From positions 2,790,001 to 2,854,000 of the forward strand of contig NZ_CP082780.1 in the NCBI RefSeq assembly GCF_019915265.1: DNA of 64,000 nt. The letters are read 5' to 3'. Positions 1-9,227 of this stretch are shown piece after piece. Position 1 is the stretch's first letter. Every line of letters starts with the position of its first letter. Made by a program: the position numbers and the translations under genes. The notes beneath the pieces are model-generated. The model saw nothing but the letters and a program-made list of their open reading frames with translations. It made no database searches and was not told where the DNA came from. Source of the stretch: Bacillus aquiflavi (GTDB taxonomy: Bacteria > Bacillota > Bacilli > Bacillales > Cytobacillaceae).

Positions 1-503
<503 letters not shown>

Positions 504-608
504 TTTGGAGCGTTGATTCGCTCATGATAAAAAATTAACGTTGGCAAATGTCAGCTTCTAACGAATAGTTAATTGCCTCCACTTTGATTTGTTGACGTTT
601 GTTTGTTT

Positions 609-623
609 AGTTTTCAAAGAGCA
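609..623 (-). promoter_or_regulatory. rrn leader boxA antitermination element
   Basis: The minus strand reads TGCTCTTTGAAAACT about 110 nt upstream of the 16S 5' end, the usual Bacillus rrn leader boxA. The motif is seen directly; its role in NusB/S10 antitermination is known from the family. Confidence 0.75.
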
Positions 624-657
624 ATTTTTCTCCAGTCGCATCAGAAGCGACTTCTTT

Positions 658-687
658 AATATAACATGCTGTTTAACCTTTTGTCAA
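658..687 (-). promoter_or_regulatory. rRNA operon sigma-A promoter
   Basis: On the minus strand TTGACA (687-682) is followed after 18 bp by TATATT (663-658), about 35 bp upstream of boxA. A perfect -35 and 5/6 -10 at this position fit the proximal rrn promoter. The stretch from here to about 888 is very AT-rich and shows no coding signal. Confidence 0.7.
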
Positions 688-888
688 CAACATTTTAAAG
701 TTTTCAAATACTTTATAGCCTTTAATAACAAATAAACCTATAAAGTTTGTCCATAAGGACGAAAATAAATATACCATGTTCATTAAATATTTTCAAGATA
801 GTTTTTAATATTTTATTTAGACAAGTAAATAAAGCATCATTTTGTGTTTTTAAAACAAACATAACTTTATTTTAATAAGCATAAAATA

Positions 889-1116
889 ATGACTGAAATT
901 AAAAAAAATTTTAAATTTGAAAGGACTGTATTAACATTGATCGCTCATACGCTGGCACTTTATCTTTCATTATTTATGGCTATATTTCTCTTTTCTTTTG
1001 CATATATAGAAGGAATTAAAATCGCCAATACAGAAGGAAAAGTATATGGTGGGACTTTTATTTTTACTGTCATGATGGCTTTTGTCTTTTCTAATTTAGC
1101 GTATACTTTTAAATAG
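889..1116 (+). CDS. Small two-TM membrane protein, hypothetical
   Basis: This is a 75-residue frame with a short basic N-terminus (about 11 residues) and two hydrophobic stretches (about 13-40 and 55-72) separated by a polar loop, as in a two-pass membrane protein. No good Shine-Dalgarno precedes the ATG, and an ORF on the opposite strand overlaps part of it, so it may not be a gene. I recognise no family. Confidence 0.35.
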   Translation: MTEIKKNFKFERTVLTLIAHTLALYLSLFMAIFLFSFAYIEGIKIANTEGKVYGGTFIFTVMMAFVFSNLAYTFK

Positions 1117-1333
1117 TCGCTCTTACTTAAAACAAATAGGAACAACTGTTTTTTCACCTAAAAATTCTGTTCTACACTTTAGAATTATTGAAAGCAGTTA
1201 GATTTCCAACTATTACATTTTAACAATGGAGATCTAAACTGCTCCCTAAAGCATGATAAAAATAACCATACTCATACTCTTTTATATAATCCCCCCATAT
1301 TTCCGCTTATTTCTGTCTTAATTAACAAATACT

Positions 1334-2239
1334 TTATTTTGCTATTTGCTTTTGATTTAATTGCTTTATTTTCCGCTCATCTAATAAAAATAATGTTACT
1401 CCGATTATGATAATGACACCGCCAAGTACTTGTGATTGGACTACTCGTTCTCCAAGCAAAAAGTAGGCTAACAATGACGCCCCCACTGGTTCAAACAAAA
1501 TCGCCATTGAAATTGTAGAAGTACTTAACCATTTTAATAACCAATTAAATAATGTATGACCTAGCAATGTTGGAATTAATGCAAGTAAAATAAAATATAC
1601 CCACTCATTCGTTGGATATGGAATAAGCGGTTCTTCTAAAATTAAAACATAGAGGAAAAGTGTTACTGTACTTATGCTATAGACAACAAATGTATAAGTA
1701 ATCAATGAAAGCCTTTGTCTTACTGTTTGCCCAAACAACAAATATGCTGTTACAAGTGCACAGGCAATTAACGCTAAAATATCACCAAAAAGTGCTGCTC
1801 CGCTAATTTGAAAATCTCCCCAGCTAATAAAAAAACTACCTATAATTGCAATGACGCCACTTAAAACCGCCTTAAAAGATAACTTCTCTTTAAAGAAAAA
1901 GTACGTCCCGATAAATGCAAATAACGGCTGTAATGTGACTAATACTGTCGAGCTTGTAACAGATGTGTAATTCAATGATTCAAACCACAAAATAAAATGA
2001 AATGCTAAAAATACACCCGCGATAATTGATAACACCCAATCTCGCTTCGTAATAAGACGCAGCTCCGAAACATACTTTAAAAGAAACAAAGGCAACATAA
2101 ATAAAACTGAAAATAATAAGCGATAAAAAGCAATAATCCCAGAAGGTGCGGCAGAAACTTTGACAAGAATAGCCGATGTTGACACAGTAATTACTCCAAT
2201 CGCCAAAGCAACATATGGATTTACTTTTAAATTTTGCAA
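1334..2239 (-). CDS. EamA/DMT-family permease
   Basis: About 300 residues with ten hydrophobic segments in two five-TM halves, the architecture of drug/metabolite exporters (EamA). Characteristic patches are visible: SATAILVK-like sequence in TM1, a first-half end rich in ITVSTS/VTLQPLFAF, and a second half with the ALIPTLLGHTLFNWLL and EPVGASLLAYFLLGE motifs that close EamA domains. The substrate cannot be told from sequence. I chose the TTG at 2239: it lies 8 nt after AAAGAGG, whereas the ATG six codons upstream has no ribosome binding site. It stands alone, divergent from the mgtC-like gene. Confidence 0.85.
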   Translation of the reverse strand: MQNLKVNPYVALAIGVITVSTSAILVKVSAAPSGIIAFYRLLFSVLFMLPLFLLKYVSELRLITKRDWVLSIIAGVFLAFHFILWFESLNYTSVTSSTVLVTLQPLFAFIGTYFFFKEKLSFKAVLSGVIAIIGSFFISWGDFQISGAALFGDILALIACALVTAYLLFGQTVRQRLSLITYTFVVYSISTVTLFLYVLILEEPLIPYPTNEWVYFILLALIPTLLGHTLFNWLLKWLSTSTISMAILFEPVGASLLAYFLLGERVVQSQVLGGVIIIIGVTLFLLDERKIKQLNQKQIAK

Positions 2240-2342
2240 AAGAAACACCTCTTTCATGTTAAAATTACAAGGTATACATAATTTTACGATGTTATGCTGT
2301 ATTTTTCTATTGAATTAAAACATTCAACTCTAGGGAGAGAAA

Positions 2343-3043
2343 ATGATGAATTTCATTGAAATCGATATTTTAATTAAATTAGGACTAACAGCTATCCTCG
2401 GACTTGTCATTGGATTAGAAAGAGAGTTAAAACGAAAGCCAGTTGGTTTAAAGACAAGCCTTGTGATCTCCACTGTCAGCTGTTTGTTAACAATTGTTTC
2501 TATAGAATCAGCATACATGTTCCCAGGAAATGATGAAATTAATATTACAATGGATCCACTTCGTTTAGCAGCCCAAATTGTATCAGGAATTTGTTTTTTA
2601 GGAGCAGGAGTTATTTTAAGACGTGGAAACGATACAATCTCTGGACTGACTACAGCTGCCATGATCTGGGGCTCAGCAGGCATTGGTATTGCTGTCGGGG
2701 CTGGATTTTATCTTGAAGCAGCTGCAGGTGTTGCTTTATTAATTATTAGCGTTGAAATTGTACCGTTTATTATCGGGCTGATTGGTCCAAGACAGCTTAG
2801 AGAAAGAGAAGTTTCATTAAAACTTTACGTACTTGAAAAGCAAAAAATTGCGGAAATTTTAAAAAAAAAAAAAAAAAAAATAAAATAACGATAAGAAGTA
2901 TTCGGATAAAAGATACATCAGAAGGAACACATATCGTTCAATTAGTGGTCACTGTTCATTTTCGGCGAAAAACGACCGATGTATATTACACTGTTTCGGA
3001 AATGACAGGGATTAAAAGTGTTGAAATTGAGAGCTTACATTAA
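2343..3043 (+). pseudogene. MgtC/SapB-family membrane protein, frameshifted at A20
   Basis: The first frame (2343-2888) encodes about 175 residues of an MgtC/SapB protein: an early GLVIGLEREL segment, a long central SGICFLGAGVILR segment, then TTAAMIWGSAGIGIAVGAG. It ends artificially in a run of lysines at an unbroken A20 tract (2861-2880). In another frame after the tract the normal soluble C-terminal domain continues to TAA at 3041-3043, ending in the motif GIKSVEIESLH. The joined product of about 233 residues matches the usual family length. MgtC proteins are inner-membrane factors tied to Mg2+ limitation. As written the gene is broken, but the tract is also a natural slippage site or a sequencing-error hotspot. 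Confidence 0.85.
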
Positions 3044-3197
3044 GGGATAACTTTTAACAGTTTTTACAAGCGTTATGAAGTTAAAAACTATTGTTTTATA
3101 TAAAAACTATTGTAAAAAAGGGGATAAATTGTTTTAATTGGCAATGGAGGATTAAGAGAATAACAGAAAACTAATTTATACATGAAAGAGGTACTAT

Positions 3198-3674
3198 ATA
3201 AAAAAAATTATTGGAATTTTAATGATTATTTTTTTATTATCAGGCTGTAGCTTATTTTCTAAAGATGCTGATGCTTTCGAAAACTACATTACAAAAATTA
3301 ACGAATGGAATGAAGAAGAGTTTAAAATAGTAGAAAACTATGAAATCGCAGCTCAAGATGATTCAGTAACAGAAAAAGAATATATTGATATTTTGAAGAA
3401 AACGATGGAAGAGTATAAAACGTTTGTTAATAAAATTAAAAAAGAAAAAATAGAAAATGAGAAGTTAGCACCTCATCACAAAAAATATATAAAAGCTATC
3501 GAGTCATACCAAAAGTCAATGGATTTAGATTTAAAAGTTTATGAAACAAAAGACCCTGACTTAGCAGGAGAAGTGGATAAGCACGTTGAAAAAGCAAACA
3601 ATTTAGCACTTGAATTTCAAAAAGGCCTTGTTAAACTAGGAGAAAAATTAGGCATAGAACTTACATGGGAGTAA
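3198..3674 (+). CDS. Putative lipoprotein with an ATA start codon
   Basis: Translation from 3198 gives a textbook lipoprotein signal peptide (KKIIGIL then a hydrophobic core and lipobox LLSGC), followed by a charged, mostly helical domain of about 140 residues. The ribosome binding site AAAGAGG (3185-3191) sits exactly 6 nt before an ATA codon at 3198, where ATG is expected. The first ATG (3222) lies inside the signal peptide, has no ribosome binding site and would remove its basic N-region. So either ATA is the start, or the start has mutated. I do not recognise the mature domain. Confidence 0.7.
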   Translation: MKKIIGILMIIFLLSGCSLFSKDADAFENYITKINEWNEEEFKIVENYEIAAQDDSVTEKEYIDILKKTMEEYKTFVNKIKKEKIENEKLAPHHKKYIKAIESYQKSMDLDLKVYETKDPDLAGEVDKHVEKANNLALEFQKGLVKLGEKLGIELTWE

Positions 3675-3725
3675 AAAAGCCCGAATCATTGTATTGTTAT
3701 TCTCATACTCCTAATCCGTTACCTT

Positions 3726-3755
3726 CACTCTTTCACTTGCATTAGTGAAAGAGTG
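3726..3755 (+). terminator. 11-bp hairpin after the lipoprotein gene
   Basis: CACTCTTTCAC and its exact complement are separated by 8 nt. There is no T-run after it, so termination would be weak or factor-dependent; it may instead be processed upstream of the tRNA. Confidence 0.4.
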
Positions 3756-3785
3756 AGGCTATAATATTTCATGGACATGAATTTA

Positions 3786-3858
3786 GGGGCATTAGCTCAG
3801 CTGGGAGAGCGCTACACTGGCAGTGTAGAGGTCAGCGGTTCGAGCCCGCTATGCTCCA
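3786..3858 (+). tRNA. tRNA-Ala (GGC)
   Basis: The sequence folds as a 73-nt cloverleaf: acceptor GGGGCAT paired with ATGCTCC (one G-U), D-arm AGCTCAGCTGGGAGAGC, anticodon stem CTACA/TGTAG with loop CTGGCAG giving anticodon GGC, and T-arm around GGTTCGAGCCC. The discriminator base is A and CCA is not encoded, so the end must be added by nucleotidyltransferase. It is a single tRNA, not part of a cluster, and is followed by its own terminator. Confidence 0.97.
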
Positions 3859-3879
3859 TATGATTTAAACCTTGAAGGT

Positions 3880-3915
3880 ACGCCATTTCTACCGTTTAGA
3901 ACTGGCGTTTTTTTT
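3880..3915 (+). terminator. Rho-independent terminator after tRNA-Ala
   Basis: ACGCCA pairs with TGGCGT, extended inward by TTCTA/TAGAA across one mismatch, followed by a run of eight or more T. Confidence 0.85.
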
Positions 3916-4153
3916 ATTATTTTATAGTTCATATTTGTCTTCAATCCTCCTGTTCCATTGTCATTTGTGCGCACTTCTTTAAAATCTTCATCAAATGTTT
4001 TTTCTACTCATGCCAGTTCGACTAAAAATATCAAAAAATAAAAAAATTCGTTATGAATGCATATTCTCAGGAAATAATCTCACACTAATAATCGAAACTA
4101 TTTTCTTTTTAAAGGAGAAAATAATGAAAATTAAAAAGATAAGGAGTGCGATT

Positions 4154-4666
4154 ATGGGAATTTTAAGCGGTAACCCTCAAGATGAACCGATGCACTATGG
4201 TGAAGTATTTAGTTCTTGGACATACCTTACAGTGAATAAAGGACATCTTGTTGCGTACCAAACCTTTGTTAATCATACTGGTGATCATGATTTAAAGAAT
4301 CTCCTTGAGGAAGCAATTCAAGGGATTAAAACTGAAAATCAACAAATCGAAGAATTATTAAAAGCTAATGGTGTAGCCCTTCCTCCCGCACCACCTGAAC
4401 GTCCAGTTGCTAACTTAGAAGATATACCCACTGGTGCTCGGTTTGGTGATCCAGAAATCAGCGCAGCTTTATCTATGGACACTGCAAATGGTCTAGTAGC
4501 ATGCAGTCAGATTATGGGGCAATCTATTCGTGAAGATATCGGTGCGATGTTTGGTCAATTTCATTTGAGTAAAGCACAATTTGGAGTAAAAGTGTTGAAA
4601 TTAAACAAAGAAAAAGGCTGGTTGGTACCTCCTCCACTTCATTTAGATACTCCTAACAAAGAGTAA
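4154..4666 (+). CDS. DUF3231 family protein
   Basis: 170 residues, a single DUF3231 unit: the opening MGILSGNPQDEPMHYGEVF followed by a predicted helical bundle and a proline-rich middle (LPPAPPERP). Some family members are spore-associated in Bacillus; the molecular function is unknown. I chose ATG 4154 (GGAG 5-6 nt upstream), which gives the family's usual N-terminus; ATG 4124 also has AAAGGAG at good spacing and would add ten basic residues. No operon partner. Confidence 0.8.
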   Translation: MGILSGNPQDEPMHYGEVFSSWTYLTVNKGHLVAYQTFVNHTGDHDLKNLLEEAIQGIKTENQQIEELLKANGVALPPAPPERPVANLEDIPTGARFGDPEISAALSMDTANGLVACSQIMGQSIREDIGAMFGQFHLSKAQFGVKVLKLNKEKGWLVPPPLHLDTPNKE

Positions 4667-4803
4667 AACGTGTATCTTTTTTAACTGTTGGTGTAATCTT
4701 CATTCAGTAAACATGCATAAACAAATAATAAATGATATAGTTTCAAAGGGCTATAGCCTGATTTACAAACTGCTCGACATTAAACAACAATCAATTGGGT
4801 CTT

Positions 4804-4827
4804 ACAGCCATGTCATAACATGGCTGT
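4804..4827 (+). terminator. 9-bp hairpin, possible terminator
   Basis: ACAGCCATG/CATGGCTGT with a 6-nt loop, then a loosely T-rich stretch. Between 4667 and 5236 there is otherwise only a weak 120-codon frame that I do not believe (no ribosome binding site, odd composition). Confidence 0.4.
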
Positions 4828-5051
4828 TCTTAATCTCTTCATTTGAATATTTCTCTTATAGAATAGTGAAGCAAAAAAACAATCTAGATAAAATGTACTT
4901 CTTCTTTTTTCTACTTCATCACCCTATTCTGATTGCTAGAAGCAAAAGTACACATATCCAAATATTTGTCGCCAATTTATTTAATCATAGATCTCCTTTT
5001 TCATTCTTTTCATATTGGAAAATTCGTTATTTATCCATAAAAATAAACAAA

Positions 5052-5095
5052 ACTGTACTACATCTATTTCGGTAGTACAGTCAGACTTTTTAGAA
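5052..5095 (+). terminator. 10-bp hairpin, possible terminator
   Basis: ACTGTACTAC pairs with GTAGTACAGT across a 10-nt loop and is followed by CAGACTTTTT. It lies between the convergent DUF3231 and secreted-protein genes. Confidence 0.5.
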
Positions 5096-5236
5096 AACGC
5101 ATGTATCCTTCGTTCTCATTATAATGATTCAATCGGTCTTTTCATTATCAGTGTATGCCTCTTAAAACAAAATTAGGTACGTTAAATGCTGTTAAACTAC
5201 ACACATTTTCCGTACCCTCTATAAAAAAATCAATTA

Positions 5237-6046
5237 TTATTCAAAATATTGTCCATGACTAGATAAATCTTTCATTGATCCGTCTTGAAAAACACCATAT
5301 TCATGGACAACGCCACACACATCTTTATAATATCCAGAAATATACGCAATTGATTCACCATCTGCTGCAAAATGGAAAGTAATGAAGTACTTCACTCTAT
5401 CTGAAAGCAGTGCTTCTCTATCTACTGTGTCATATTCTAACTCATACTTGTAATCTTCTACTGCTCCGATATGAAAACGCCAAAGAGTGTTATTATGCTT
5501 TGCGCCAATTAACTCTGTATAATTATGACCGAACTCTTGTAATAATTGTTCTTTAGTATAAGAATAATGCGAATGATTTGCTAGTTTTTGAATATCTCTT
5601 TCAATATAGATATCATTCCCTTTATCTATTTTTTCTTGATCTTCGGTTTGTTTATTTTCAATTTGCTTATTTTCAATTTGTTTCACTTCTTTTTGTGTAT
5701 CTTCATTTATTACTGTAAGAGGCGTTGCTGGTTCACTTCTCTTTTCTACCTTCGTTTGTGGAACTTGTTCTGTCTTTTTAGTTGCTGCTACTTTAATCGG
5801 TTGTTCTTTTTGTTCAATCGACTTTTCGACATTTGGCTCTTGTTCAATTTTTGCTGCTGGTTGAGAATTAACAACTGGACGATAAGTAGAATCTAAATAA
5901 TCATTTTCAGCTCTTTCTTTTGAAACAATTTTAAGATCTTCAGCTTGAACAGACTTAACCGTATTCTTGGATGAAACAGATTGATAAATAGTGAATGAAA
6001 AAATAACTAATAAAGTGAACGTAAGACCAATAATTTTTTTTGACAT
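5237..6046 (-). CDS. Membrane-anchored secreted protein, unknown function
   Basis: About 269 residues. An uncleaved signal anchor (residues 3-24, MSKKIIG then hydrophobic) is followed by a long charged Gln/Glu/Lys/Thr-rich linker (about 40-150) that includes a short tandem KQIENKQIENKQ, then a compact C-terminal domain (about 155-265) with WRFHIGAVEDYKYE and HFAADGESIAYISGYYKD patches. The layout, anchor-linker-domain, suggests an extracytoplasmic module standing off the membrane. I chose ATG 6046 because AGGAG lies 8 nt upstream; the GTG three codons earlier overlaps the ribosome binding site. The 175-bp tandem repeats lie directly upstream. Domain not recognised. Confidence 0.7.
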   Translation of the reverse strand: MSKKIIGLTFTLLVIFSFTIYQSVSSKNTVKSVQAEDLKIVSKERAENDYLDSTYRPVVNSQPAAKIEQEPNVEKSIEQKEQPIKVAATKKTEQVPQTKVEKRSEPATPLTVINEDTQKEVKQIENKQIENKQTEDQEKIDKGNDIYIERDIQKLANHSHYSYTKEQLLQEFGHNYTELIGAKHNNTLWRFHIGAVEDYKYELEYDTVDREALLSDRVKYFITFHFAADGESIAYISGYYKDVCGVVHEYGVFQDGSMKDLSSHGQYFE

Positions 6047-6158
6047 GAAAACCACTCCTATTTATTATTTTATTAATTTATTACATTTTTCACTTGATGA
6101 TTAAAAATTACTTTTCTATAAAATTACTCTTCTTTGTTTCTATGGTGACGAGTTGACA

Positions 6159-6673
6159 AGTCATTTAATAAGATTAAAGTTACGACTTAGTTTCTTTCGA
6201 CAAATAACATCACACCTTTTATTGTTCTCTAATATATTAGACGTTTAATGATTACAAATGTTTCACTTTTTTTTAAAAATATTTCATTTATTACGTAAAT
6301 ATTTCTCGTTATGCATTTATAGGATAATAATTTAGTAGTCATTTAATAAAATAAAGTTACGACTTAGTTTCTTTCGACAATAACATCACACCTTTTATTG
6401 TTCTCTAATATATTAGACGTTTAATGATTACAAATGTTTCACTTTTTTTAAAAATATTTCATTTATTACGTAAATATTTCTCGTTATGCATTTATAGGAT
6501 AATAATTTAGTAGTCATTTAATAAAATAAAGTTACGACTTAATTTGTTTGGACAATAACATCACACCCTTTTTTGTTCTCTAACATATTAGACGTTTAAT
6601 AATTACAAATGTTTCATTTTTTTTAAAAATATTTCGTTTGTTACAAAAATATTTCTTGTTATGCATTTTTTAC
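6159..6673. repeat. Three tandem copies of a ~175-bp AT-rich noncoding unit
   Basis: Units start at 6159, 6337 and 6512 with the shared opening AGTCATTTAATAA. Units 1 and 2 are nearly identical over 175-178 bp; unit 3 is clearly diverged and loses similarity after about 6671. There is no coding potential. The array fills the gap between the divergent secreted-protein gene (start 6046) and HAD gene (start 6798). Confidence 0.95.
6196..6202 (-). promoter_or_regulatory. Candidate Spo0A box inside the tandem repeat
   Basis: The minus strand reads TGTCGAA, the core 0A-box. The same heptamer recurs in unit 2 (6373-6379), while unit 3 has TGTCCAA (6548-6554). The match is short, so this is suggestive only; the recurrence follows from the repeat and is not independent evidence. 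Confidence 0.35.
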
Positions 6674-6797
6674 GATTTGCGTTAACAATCTCCTTTTATT
6701 TTCATTACAGAACGTTTATAATATATTGATTTAAATGTTAAAATAAAGAGATTAAAAGAACATAATAATGACGAATTAACTTTAATGGGGGAGAATA

Positions 6798-7583
6798 ATG
6801 AAGAAAGCGATATTTTTTGATTTGGATGACACGTTATTAAATGATCGAAAAAGTATCCAAACCGCGTTTGATCTTACATGTCATGAAATTGCTTCATCAT
6901 ATCATTTAAACAAAAAGGATATCGAAGCTCGAATTAGAAAAGAAGCTCGAAAACAATATGCAACTTATCCTTTCTACTTATTTACGCAACAAATTGGAAT
7001 CAATCCTTTTGAAGGTCTATGGGGAAACTTTGGAGATGTCCACCATTGGCAATTCAGACAAATGGGCGAACTCATTTTAGATTATCAAACAAAGACATGG
7101 GTGCAAGGATTAAAGGATTTCAATCTCGGAGAAGATGAAGCCATTAAAGCAAGAGACCGCTTTAAAGAAGCTCGCCGTTCCTCTCCATTTCTATATGAAG
7201 AAACAATTGACGTACTGAATACTTTAACAGCTAAAGACTTTCGTTTATTACTTTTAACAAATGGGGCGCCTTCTTTACAGCTTGAAAAACTTACGATGAC
7301 TCCAGAGCTTGTTCCATTTTTTGAGCATATCGTCATTTCAGGAAATGTTGGTTTCGGCAAACCAAATCCAGTTATTTTTGAACACGCTTTACGTTTAATG
7401 GAGCTATCAGTTGATAAAGTAGTCATGGTTGGTGATAACTTAAGTACAGATATTTTAGGAGCAACAAAAATTGGAATGGATTCAATTTTGATTGACCATG
7501 CTGATGGCAAAGTTGCCAAAAAAGCACAACCTACTTATCAAGTTGATCGCTTACAAGACATACTTTCAATTATTAATCATTAG
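6798..7583 (+). CDS. HAD-superfamily hydrolase (YsaA-like)
   Basis: 261 residues with all four HAD motifs: DLDDT at 8-12 (nucleophile Asp8 and acid Asp10), LLLLTNGAP in motif II, a lysine in GFGKPNP for motif III, and MVGDNLSTDI for motif IV. The insertion between motifs I and II is a helical cap (C1 type), as in small-molecule phosphatases. Length matches B. subtilis YsaA. Start: ATG with GGGGGAG 5 nt upstream. Substrate unknown; no operon partner. Confidence 0.9.
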   Translation: MKKAIFFDLDDTLLNDRKSIQTAFDLTCHEIASSYHLNKKDIEARIRKEARKQYATYPFYLFTQQIGINPFEGLWGNFGDVHHWQFRQMGELILDYQTKTWVQGLKDFNLGEDEAIKARDRFKEARRSSPFLYEETIDVLNTLTAKDFRLLLLTNGAPSLQLEKLTMTPELVPFFEHIVISGNVGFGKPNPVIFEHALRLMELSVDKVVMVGDNLSTDILGATKIGMDSILIDHADGKVAKKAQPTYQVDRLQDILSIINH

Positions 7584-7593
7584 TAGTAAATCA

Positions 7594-7629
7594 TTAAACC
7601 ATCAGAAGTAACTTTTTCTGATGGTTTAA
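7594..7629. terminator. 14-bp hairpin after the HAD gene
   Basis: TTAAACCATCAGAA pairs perfectly with TTCTGATGGTTTAA across an 8-nt loop. The T-run is short, but position and strength fit a terminator. Confidence 0.65.
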
Positions 7630-7780
7630 TTGTATAATAATCACAAACCTTTTGTTATGTAACCATATTAAAATTATCACATTATCTGCTCTAAACGTTG
7701 TGTTAATGAGCTTTTACATTTATTATTTTCGGATCGGCCCCGTTAACGGACTTTTTTTTAAATTTAGAAGTAAATATTAA

Positions 7781-7993
7781 TTAAGAAGATTGATATCGTT
7801 TCAGTAAAATAAATATGGATAATAGACCGTTTAAGTTAAAAAAGACTACAATCATCATTATCAGTAAGGCAATATCAGGAGCAAATAATTTTATCGAATG
7901 CCAAGGAGACCTTACAATATATAAGAGTAGTGGAACAAGGATAATTGATAAAGCAATAAGGATTGTACCGGAAATACATAATGTTTTTTGATG
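7781..7993 (-). pseudogene. 3' end of the serine hydrolase gene, cut off by the IS
   Basis: Read on the minus strand from the left end of the insertion sequence, an open frame runs to TAA at 7783-7781. It encodes about 65 residues with two hydrophobic segments (GTILIALSIILVPLLLYIV and a second around LLIMMIVVFF) and ends LLKRYQSS. The serine hydrolase on the other side of the IS stops just after its first C-terminal TM segment, and this piece supplies the missing further TM segments. I infer that both were one gene. No start of its own is visible. Confidence 0.65.
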
Positions 7994-8052
7994 TTAGACT
8001 CAAAAGTAGACACAGTTTATTATTAAAATAACTAATAATATGAGGTGTCCAA

Positions 8053-9210
8053 ATGAGCAGACAAACATTTGATGAAGATTTTAAAAGAAGTACAGTCCAA
8101 ATGATGATTGAACAAAACAAGTCGGTTGCCCAGACGGCTAGGGATCTGGATATTAGTCCAAATACCATTCACAATTGGAAAAAGAAATATGGTGAAGAGT
8201 TTATTGAAGCTTCTTTTCCAAACATGACAGAAGCTCAACAATTAAAAGCAATGCAAAAACGGCTACGTGATCTTGAGGAGGAGAATGCAATCTTAAAAAA
8301 GGATGATGCACTTCTTCGTGAAAGACCATCGGTAATTTTCTCATTCATCTATGAGAATCGCTTCATTTTCCGTGTGGAGAAGATGTGCAAGGTCATGAAG
8401 GTTTCCCGAAGCGGCTATCACAAATGGGTGGATCGCCCTGAAAGTGAAAAAGCAAAACGCCATAAAACTTTAGTTAAGCACGTTCATAAATCATATTTAG
8501 AATCCAGGGGACTTTATGGAAGTCCAAAGATTGCAAAAGACCTTGAAAGAAAAGGAGTGCCTGTCTGCCAAAAAACAGTAGCTCGTATCATGAAAGAAGA
8601 GAATCTCCGGTCAAAGACAGTTAAAAAATATAAAGCGACTACCAATTCAAAGCATTCTCTTCCAGTCTACGAGAATAAGCTTAATCAAGAATTTAAAGTA
8701 GATGCACCGAATAAAGTATGGGTCGCTGATATCACTTATATTCCAACTTCAGAAGGCTGGCTCTATTTAGCAAGCGTAATGGATTTATTTTCTCGCAAAA
8801 TTGTTGTTGGCTGGTCCGTGGATAAGACAATGACAAAAGAGTTGGTGATTAACGCTCTGGATCGGGCATATAACCGCCAGAAGCCACCCCTTGGCTCTGT
8901 TCTTCATCATTCAGATCGTGGCAGCCAATATTGTTCAAAAGATTATCAAAAGAAATTGACTAAGTATGAGATGGATATAAGCATGAGCAGAAAGGGAAAC
9001 TGTTATGATAATGCCTGCATTGAATCCTTTCATAGTGTGCTAAAGAAAGAACTTATCTATCTAACTAAATATAAGACGAGAGAACAGGCCAAAAAAGAAA
9101 TCTATGAATATATCGAAATATTCTATAATTCAAAAAGAATTCATTCGGCCAATGGATACCTTTCGCCGTCCGAATACGAACGTATGTACCTTAGTAAAGC
9201 TGCAAGTTAA
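8053..9210 (+). CDS. IS3-family transposase, OrfA and OrfB fused in one frame
   Basis: 385 residues. The N-terminal 80 residues are the OrfA helix-turn-helix (VAQTARDLDISPNTIHNW) and leucine-zipper-like coiled coil; from about 95 the OrfB part has the HTH_21 region and the rve integrase core with the DDE triad: VADITY (first Asp), HHSDRGSQY (second Asp) and NACIESFHS (Glu). In relatives OrfA and OrfB are in different frames joined by -1 slippage on A6G. Here the A6 tract at 8295-8300 is followed by GG and the two frames are continuous. Another frame just downstream would give a normal-looking OrfA end, HFFVKDHR then stop. Confidence 0.93.
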   Translation: MSRQTFDEDFKRSTVQMMIEQNKSVAQTARDLDISPNTIHNWKKKYGEEFIEASFPNMTEAQQLKAMQKRLRDLEEENAILKKDDALLRERPSVIFSFIYENRFIFRVEKMCKVMKVSRSGYHKWVDRPESEKAKRHKTLVKHVHKSYLESRGLYGSPKIAKDLERKGVPVCQKTVARIMKEENLRSKTVKKYKATTNSKHSLPVYENKLNQEFKVDAPNKVWVADITYIPTSEGWLYLASVMDLFSRKIVVGWSVDKTMTKELVINALDRAYNRQKPPLGSVLHHSDRGSQYCSKDYQKKLTKYEMDISMSRKGNCYDNACIESFHSVLKKELIYLTKYKTREQAKKEIYEYIEIFYNSKRIHSANGYLSPSEYERMYLSKAAS

Positions 9211-9227
9211 CACAAGATACACTTTTT

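Noticed and set aside
4713-5075. 120-codon frame after the DUF3231 gene
   Set aside because: No ribosome binding site, AT-driven composition, and it spans two hairpins.
5588-5896. 102-codon hydrophobic frame on the plus strand
   Set aside because: It is antisense to the linker of the secreted protein and rich in F/L by complementarity to a Lys/Gln-rich sequence.
6159-6673. Possible CRISPR array from regularly repeated sequence
   Set aside because: The units are about 175 bp of continuous tandem repeat with no unique spacers and no cas genes nearby.
7720-7760. GC-rich CCGTTAACGG palindrome followed by eight T, possible plus-strand terminator
   Set aside because: The stem is very short with no room for a loop; the stronger hairpin at 7594-7629 already terminates the HAD gene.
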